Of a stretch of DNA of 8,250 nt, positions 5,918 through 8,250 are shown one piece after another. The notes beneath the pieces are model-generated. The model searched no databases and was not told the origin of the DNA. It saw nothing but the letters and a program-made list of their open reading frames with translations. Position numbers and translations under genes: made by a program. This stretch comes from Treponema sp. UBA2869 (GTDB lineage Bacteria > Spirochaetota > Spirochaetia > Treponematales > Treponemataceae): NCBI GenBank assembly GCA_002350445.1, contig DEEV01000071.1:30828-39077 (forward strand). The letters run 5' to 3'. How positions within the stretch are numbered: the stretch's first letter is position 1; each line of letters starts with the position of its first letter.

Positions 5918-6826
5918 ATGCCAATCAGAATTCAATCAGACCTGCCTGCAAGACAGACACTCGAAAAAGAAAACATCTTTGTAATGACAGAAAAACGTGC
6001 ATCCATGCAGGATATCCGTCCGCTTAAAATTGCCATTGTAAACCTTATGCCTACAAAGGAAACAACCGAAACACAGCTTTTAAGGCTTTTGGGAAATACG
6101 CCACTTCAAATCGATATTTCCCTTATCAGAATGGAAAACCACGAAAGCAAAAATACAGATCCTTCGTACTTAGACCGCTTCTACATTCCTTCATCAGAAC
6201 TTTTTAAACAGAAATTCGACGGAATGATTATTACCGGCGCACCGGTTGAACAGATGGAATTCGAAGAAGTTGATTACTGGAAGGAACTGTGCACAATTAT
6301 GGATTACGCGCACACAAACGTTTATTCAACACTTTTTCTTTGCTGGGGCTGCTTTGCAGGACTTTACCACAATTACGGAATCAAAAAGTATCCGCTTGAA
6401 CGCAAAATGTCGGGCATTTTTATGAACGAACGCACAGTAGACGGAGAACCTCTTTTACGAGGGTTTGACGACACCTTCCCAATTCCTCAAAGCCGCCACA
6501 CAACAATTCACAAGGAAGATATTCTTCAGAACACAAAATTGCAGATTCTTGCCGAAAGCGCAGAAGCCGGCGTAACAATCATAAAATCAAAAGACAACCG
6601 AGAAATCTTTATGACCGGCCACCTGGAATACGACACAATGACCCTTTCCGACGAATACTGGCGCGACACCGACAAGGGGCTTAAAATGCCGCTTCCAAAA
6701 AACTATTTCCCGACAAACAACATAAACCGCATGCCTACAAGCTACTGGCGAGCCACCGCCCATCTGTTCTACTCCAACTGGCTCAACTATTACGTTTATC
6801 AGGAAACTCCGTTTAATTTTATTTAG
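5918..6826 (+). CDS. metA: Homoserine O-acyltransferase MetA, predicted acetyl-CoA specific
   Basis: Catalyses acylation of L-homoserine, the first committed step from the aspartate pathway to methionine, in the cytoplasm. The full-length 302-residue protein starts with the hallmark MPIRIxxDLPAR and NIFVMTExRA and ends in NWLNYYVYQxTP. Catalytic residues sit at the family's usual numbers: nucleophile Cys142 (LFLCWG), His235 and Glu237 (TGHLEYD). Residue 111 in GAPVEQMEF is Glu. In characterised MetA proteins Glu here goes with acetyl-CoA, whereas the Gly of E. coli (GAPLG) goes with succinyl-CoA, so homoserine O-acetyltransferase activity (often named MetAA) is predicted despite the usual succinyltransferase label. 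The SD AGGAG supports the start. It is divergent from the minus-strand operon and appears monocistronic, as the next gene has its own promoter. Acyl-donor choice is an inference from one residue, though a well-established one. Confidence 0.97.
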   Translation: MPIRIQSDLPARQTLEKENIFVMTEKRASMQDIRPLKIAIVNLMPTKETTETQLLRLLGNTPLQIDISLIRMENHESKNTDPSYLDRFYIPSSELFKQKFDGMIITGAPVEQMEFEEVDYWKELCTIMDYAHTNVYSTLFLCWGCFAGLYHNYGIKKYPLERKMSGIFMNERTVDGEPLLRGFDDTFPIPQSRHTTIHKEDILQNTKLQILAESAEAGVTIIKSKDNREIFMTGHLEYDTMTLSDEYWRDTDKGLKMPLPKNYFPTNNINRMPTSYWRATAHLFYSNWLNYYVYQETPFNFI

Positions 6827-6928
6827 GATTTTATTTAACCCCAGGTTTTATGCATTTTATCCCCGTTTTTACGCATCTCATCATTTTAATAATTGAACAA
6901 TAAATGAATCCGTGGTAAAAACTTTGTG

Positions 6929-6964
6929 TATAATGAAAACAGCCGGACGGCTGGGAAAATGGAG
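6929..6964 (+). promoter_or_regulatory. Promoter -10, leader hairpin and ribosome site of the small barrel gene
   Basis: A perfect TATAAT at 6929-6934 predicts a transcript starting near 6941. That leader opens with the palindrome AGCCGGACGGCT (6941-6952), which can form a small stem at the extreme 5' end, and then has GGAG at 6961-6964, 7 nt before the ATG. No convincing -35 is seen at normal spacing. The rest of the gap from 6827 is AT-rich with no strong terminator for metA. Confidence 0.6.
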
Positions 6965-6971
6965 ATAAAAA

Positions 6972-7631
6972 ATGAAAAAGATTTTTGCTTTGATTATAAC
7001 CGCTATGATTTGTGTAAGTGCATTCGCAGGAGAAGCGTGGAAAAATTACCTTGGCTTTGGCTGGCGACTTCCAACCAGCACCACAATGCATGTTCAGAAG
7101 TCTGGTTATGATAATCTTAAAATGACACAGTCTGGACTTGATCTTGGCTATACCGGCGTTCTTATGTCAAACGGTTTTTCTGTTCGCGCACTTATTGATT
7201 TGAACTTTTCAACAAGTAACATTGACATTACAGACACAGATTCTGAATTAAGCACCTTCCCAGGCTTAAATATGACTTACCTTATCGGAGCAGGTTGGGC
7301 ACCAATTCGAAACGATCACTTCTTCTTTGGATTTTACGGAATGCTCGGTTTTGATTTTTCTGCTTTTGCTTATGATACAAGCTGGTTCAGTTCATCAATC
7401 TCAAAAAAAGATGCTTATGCATATTTCGCCTTTTTGCCGGCCGTAAATGCAACCTTCGTCTGGACTCCGGTAAAAACATTCTCTCTGTTTGCCACTGCAA
7501 CCATAGGCTATGCGTGCCCAACCTTCATTTTGCACGAAACAAAAACAAACGGTTCCGACACTACAGACTCTTACCTTACAACCGGCGGTGCAAAAGTTAT
7601 TCCAACAATCGGAATCTGCTGGAAGTTCTAG
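6972..7631 (+). CDS. Small exported outer-membrane beta-barrel protein, unknown function
   Basis: A 219-residue protein that I cannot assign to a named family. Residues 1-19 form a clean Sec signal peptide (MKKIFALIITAMICVSAFA, cleavage before GEAW). The mature chain has glycine- and aromatic-rich segments with alternating hydrophobic residues, such as 25-32, 55-75, 98-110, 118-135, 147-163, 167-180 and 205-219, consistent with about eight strands. It ends in GICWKF; a C-terminal Phe is the classic signal for BAM-mediated insertion. It therefore looks like a small outer-membrane barrel of the sort abundant in treponemes. It has its own -10 box, a strong GGAG at 6961-6964 and a strong terminator just after the stop, so it is probably a single-gene, well-expressed unit. 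It resembles the 2455-3186 product in general style but shows no obvious sequence identity to it. Confidence 0.82.
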   Translation: MKKIFALIITAMICVSAFAGEAWKNYLGFGWRLPTSTTMHVQKSGYDNLKMTQSGLDLGYTGVLMSNGFSVRALIDLNFSTSNIDITDTDSELSTFPGLNMTYLIGAGWAPIRNDHFFFGFYGMLGFDFSAFAYDTSWFSSSISKKDAYAYFAFLPAVNATFVWTPVKTFSLFATATIGYACPTFILHETKTNGSDTTDSYLTTGGAKVIPTIGICWKF

Positions 7632-7661
7632 TTTTAAGAAAGTAACTAACTTGTGTAAAAT

Positions 7662-7697
7662 AAAAAAGCATTCTCCAAAACGGGGAATGCTTTTTTT
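7662..7697. terminator. Bidirectional intrinsic terminator between the barrel gene and purB
   Basis: Stem GCATTCTCC (7668-7676) and GGGGAATGC (7682-7690), 9 bp with one wobble and an AAAAC loop. It is flanked by six A on the left and seven T on the right, which extend the stem and give a U-tract in either direction. It follows the barrel gene stop by about 30 nt and the purB stop by about 10 nt, so it serves both convergent transcripts. Confidence 0.92.
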
Positions 7698-7707
7698 GTT
7701 GCAAAAC

Positions 7708-8250
7708 TTATTTACAAAGCTTCTTATATTTCTGCGCAAGTCTCTTTGACTTCACTGCAGCGAGACCGCAATAATTTGACGGGTGTTCAAAAAACTGTGC
7801 AGGATTTTCTACACCAAGCTTTTCAAGCTGTGCTGTAATATCTGCATATTCTTTTTCGTGAGTTTTGAGAACTTCGAAGAAAGTCTTTCCACTCTGCTCT
7901 GCTTCCAAAGTAATCTTACGGATAACTTCGTGTCCGTCGTTGTATCCTGCTTCGCCAAGAAGAATGTAAGCTGGTTCTGCAAGAACACCGCCGCGTACTT
8001 TTCCGCCGGCATTTTCGAGGTTGCGTGCCATGCCTTCTTTATCAGCCTGAAGTCCCTTAACAACAGAGTTCATACGTGCAACTGCCATTGTAAAGCCTGA
8101 TACATAATCAGCAATAAAGCGCTGTGAAGCAGAGTTTGTAAGGTCACGCTGATGTTCAGAAATCTGATCCATATAGAAAGTGATTACGCGTGGACACATG
8201 GCCTTCCACAAAGACTTAACGTGCTCGCTGTTCCATGGGTTTCTCTTCTG
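7708..8250 (-). CDS. purB: Adenylosuccinate lyase, C-terminal part, cut by window edge
   Basis: C-terminal 180 residues of a fumarase/aspartase-superfamily lyase, best matching adenylosuccinate lyase, which releases fumarate in two steps of purine synthesis (SAICAR to AICAR, and adenylosuccinate to AMP). The frame is open to the window edge at 8250; the visible fragment begins QKRNPWNSEHVKSLWK, the second half of the superfamily signature loop (GSSxMPxKxN). Next come PRVITFYMDQISEHQRDLTN and SASQRF, the usual ASL helix with the ERDLT-like motif, then NLENAGGKV and the lyase C-terminal helices with GHEVIRK in place of the common AHE. The product ends in a basic KYKKLCK tail. The start and the other catalytic residues lie outside the window. 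Other lyases of the superfamily are less likely, given HQRDLTNS. Confidence 0.9.
   Translation of the reverse strand, partial: QKRNPWNSEHVKSLWKAMCPRVITFYMDQISEHQRDLTNSASQRFIADYVSGFTMAVARMNSVVKGLQADKEGMARNLENAGGKVRGGVLAEPAYILLGEAGYNDGHEVIRKITLEAEQSGKTFFEVLKTHEKEYADITAQLEKLGVENPAQFFEHPSNYCGLAAVKSKRLAQKYKKLCK

Noticed and set aside
6831..6920. Terminator after metA (AACC/GGTT stem at 6837-6847 followed by TTTTA), and a small minus-strand reading frame in the same gap
   Set aside because: The stem is only 4 bp with a 3-nt loop, and the reading frame has no ribosome site or recognisable protein character.
7401..7750. Reading frames on either strand overlapping the barrel gene end and the terminator
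   Set aside because: They run through the terminator or antisense to a gene with a clear signal peptide, and show no protein-like features.

Overview
The window looks like chromosomal core DNA from a host-associated or rumen-type spirochaete, most likely a Treponema. This is inferred from protein style: two Sec-exported putative outer-membrane barrels, a lipoprotein with a relaxed spirochaete-type lipobox (LFSC), moderate GC with A-rich codon use, and the closeness of the PurB, MetA and Rel sequences to spirochaete/Firmicutes-like versions. No gene in the window fixes the genus. I see no mobile element, CRISPR array, tRNA or rRNA.

Layout. (1) Positions 1-1565 (+) hold the 3' part of a long RelA/SpoT homologue: end of the HD domain, synthetase, TGS and a Zn-finger-like CC/RIS domain, then a stop with no ACT domain. 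(2) Positions 1586-5738 (-) hold four genes in tight tandem that read as one operon, in transcription order: an HSL-family alpha/beta hydrolase with a degenerate active site, a U32-family (TrhP/RlhA-like) RNA hydroxylation protein, an exported putative beta-barrel, and a lipoprotein calcineurin-type phosphoesterase. The last three are joined by two successive ATGA stop/start overlaps. The operon converges on rel with only 20 bp between the stop codons. (3) Positions 5739-5917 form a divergent control region, with an extended -10 box for the operon placed almost on the hydrolase start codon, and a 16-bp-arm inverted repeat plus a GC-rich hairpin in front of metA. (4) Positions 5918-6826 (+) encode MetA, which carries Glu111 and is therefore predicted to be a homoserine O-acetyltransferase. 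(5) Positions 6972-7631 (+) encode a small exported barrel protein with its own promoter and strong SD. (6) A strong bidirectional terminator at 7662-7697 separates it from the 3' part of purB (7708-8250, -), which runs off the window.

How they work together. Rel (stringent alarmone), MetA (first committed step to methionine) and PurB (purine synthesis) are housekeeping nutrient-response functions, but nothing shows they are co-regulated. The least ordinary parts are the likely catalytically dead HSL-family protein heading an operon with an RNA-modification enzyme and two envelope proteins, the altered hydrolase pocket and missing ACT domain of Rel, and the structured metA leader. I found no clear new multi-gene defence or mobile system.
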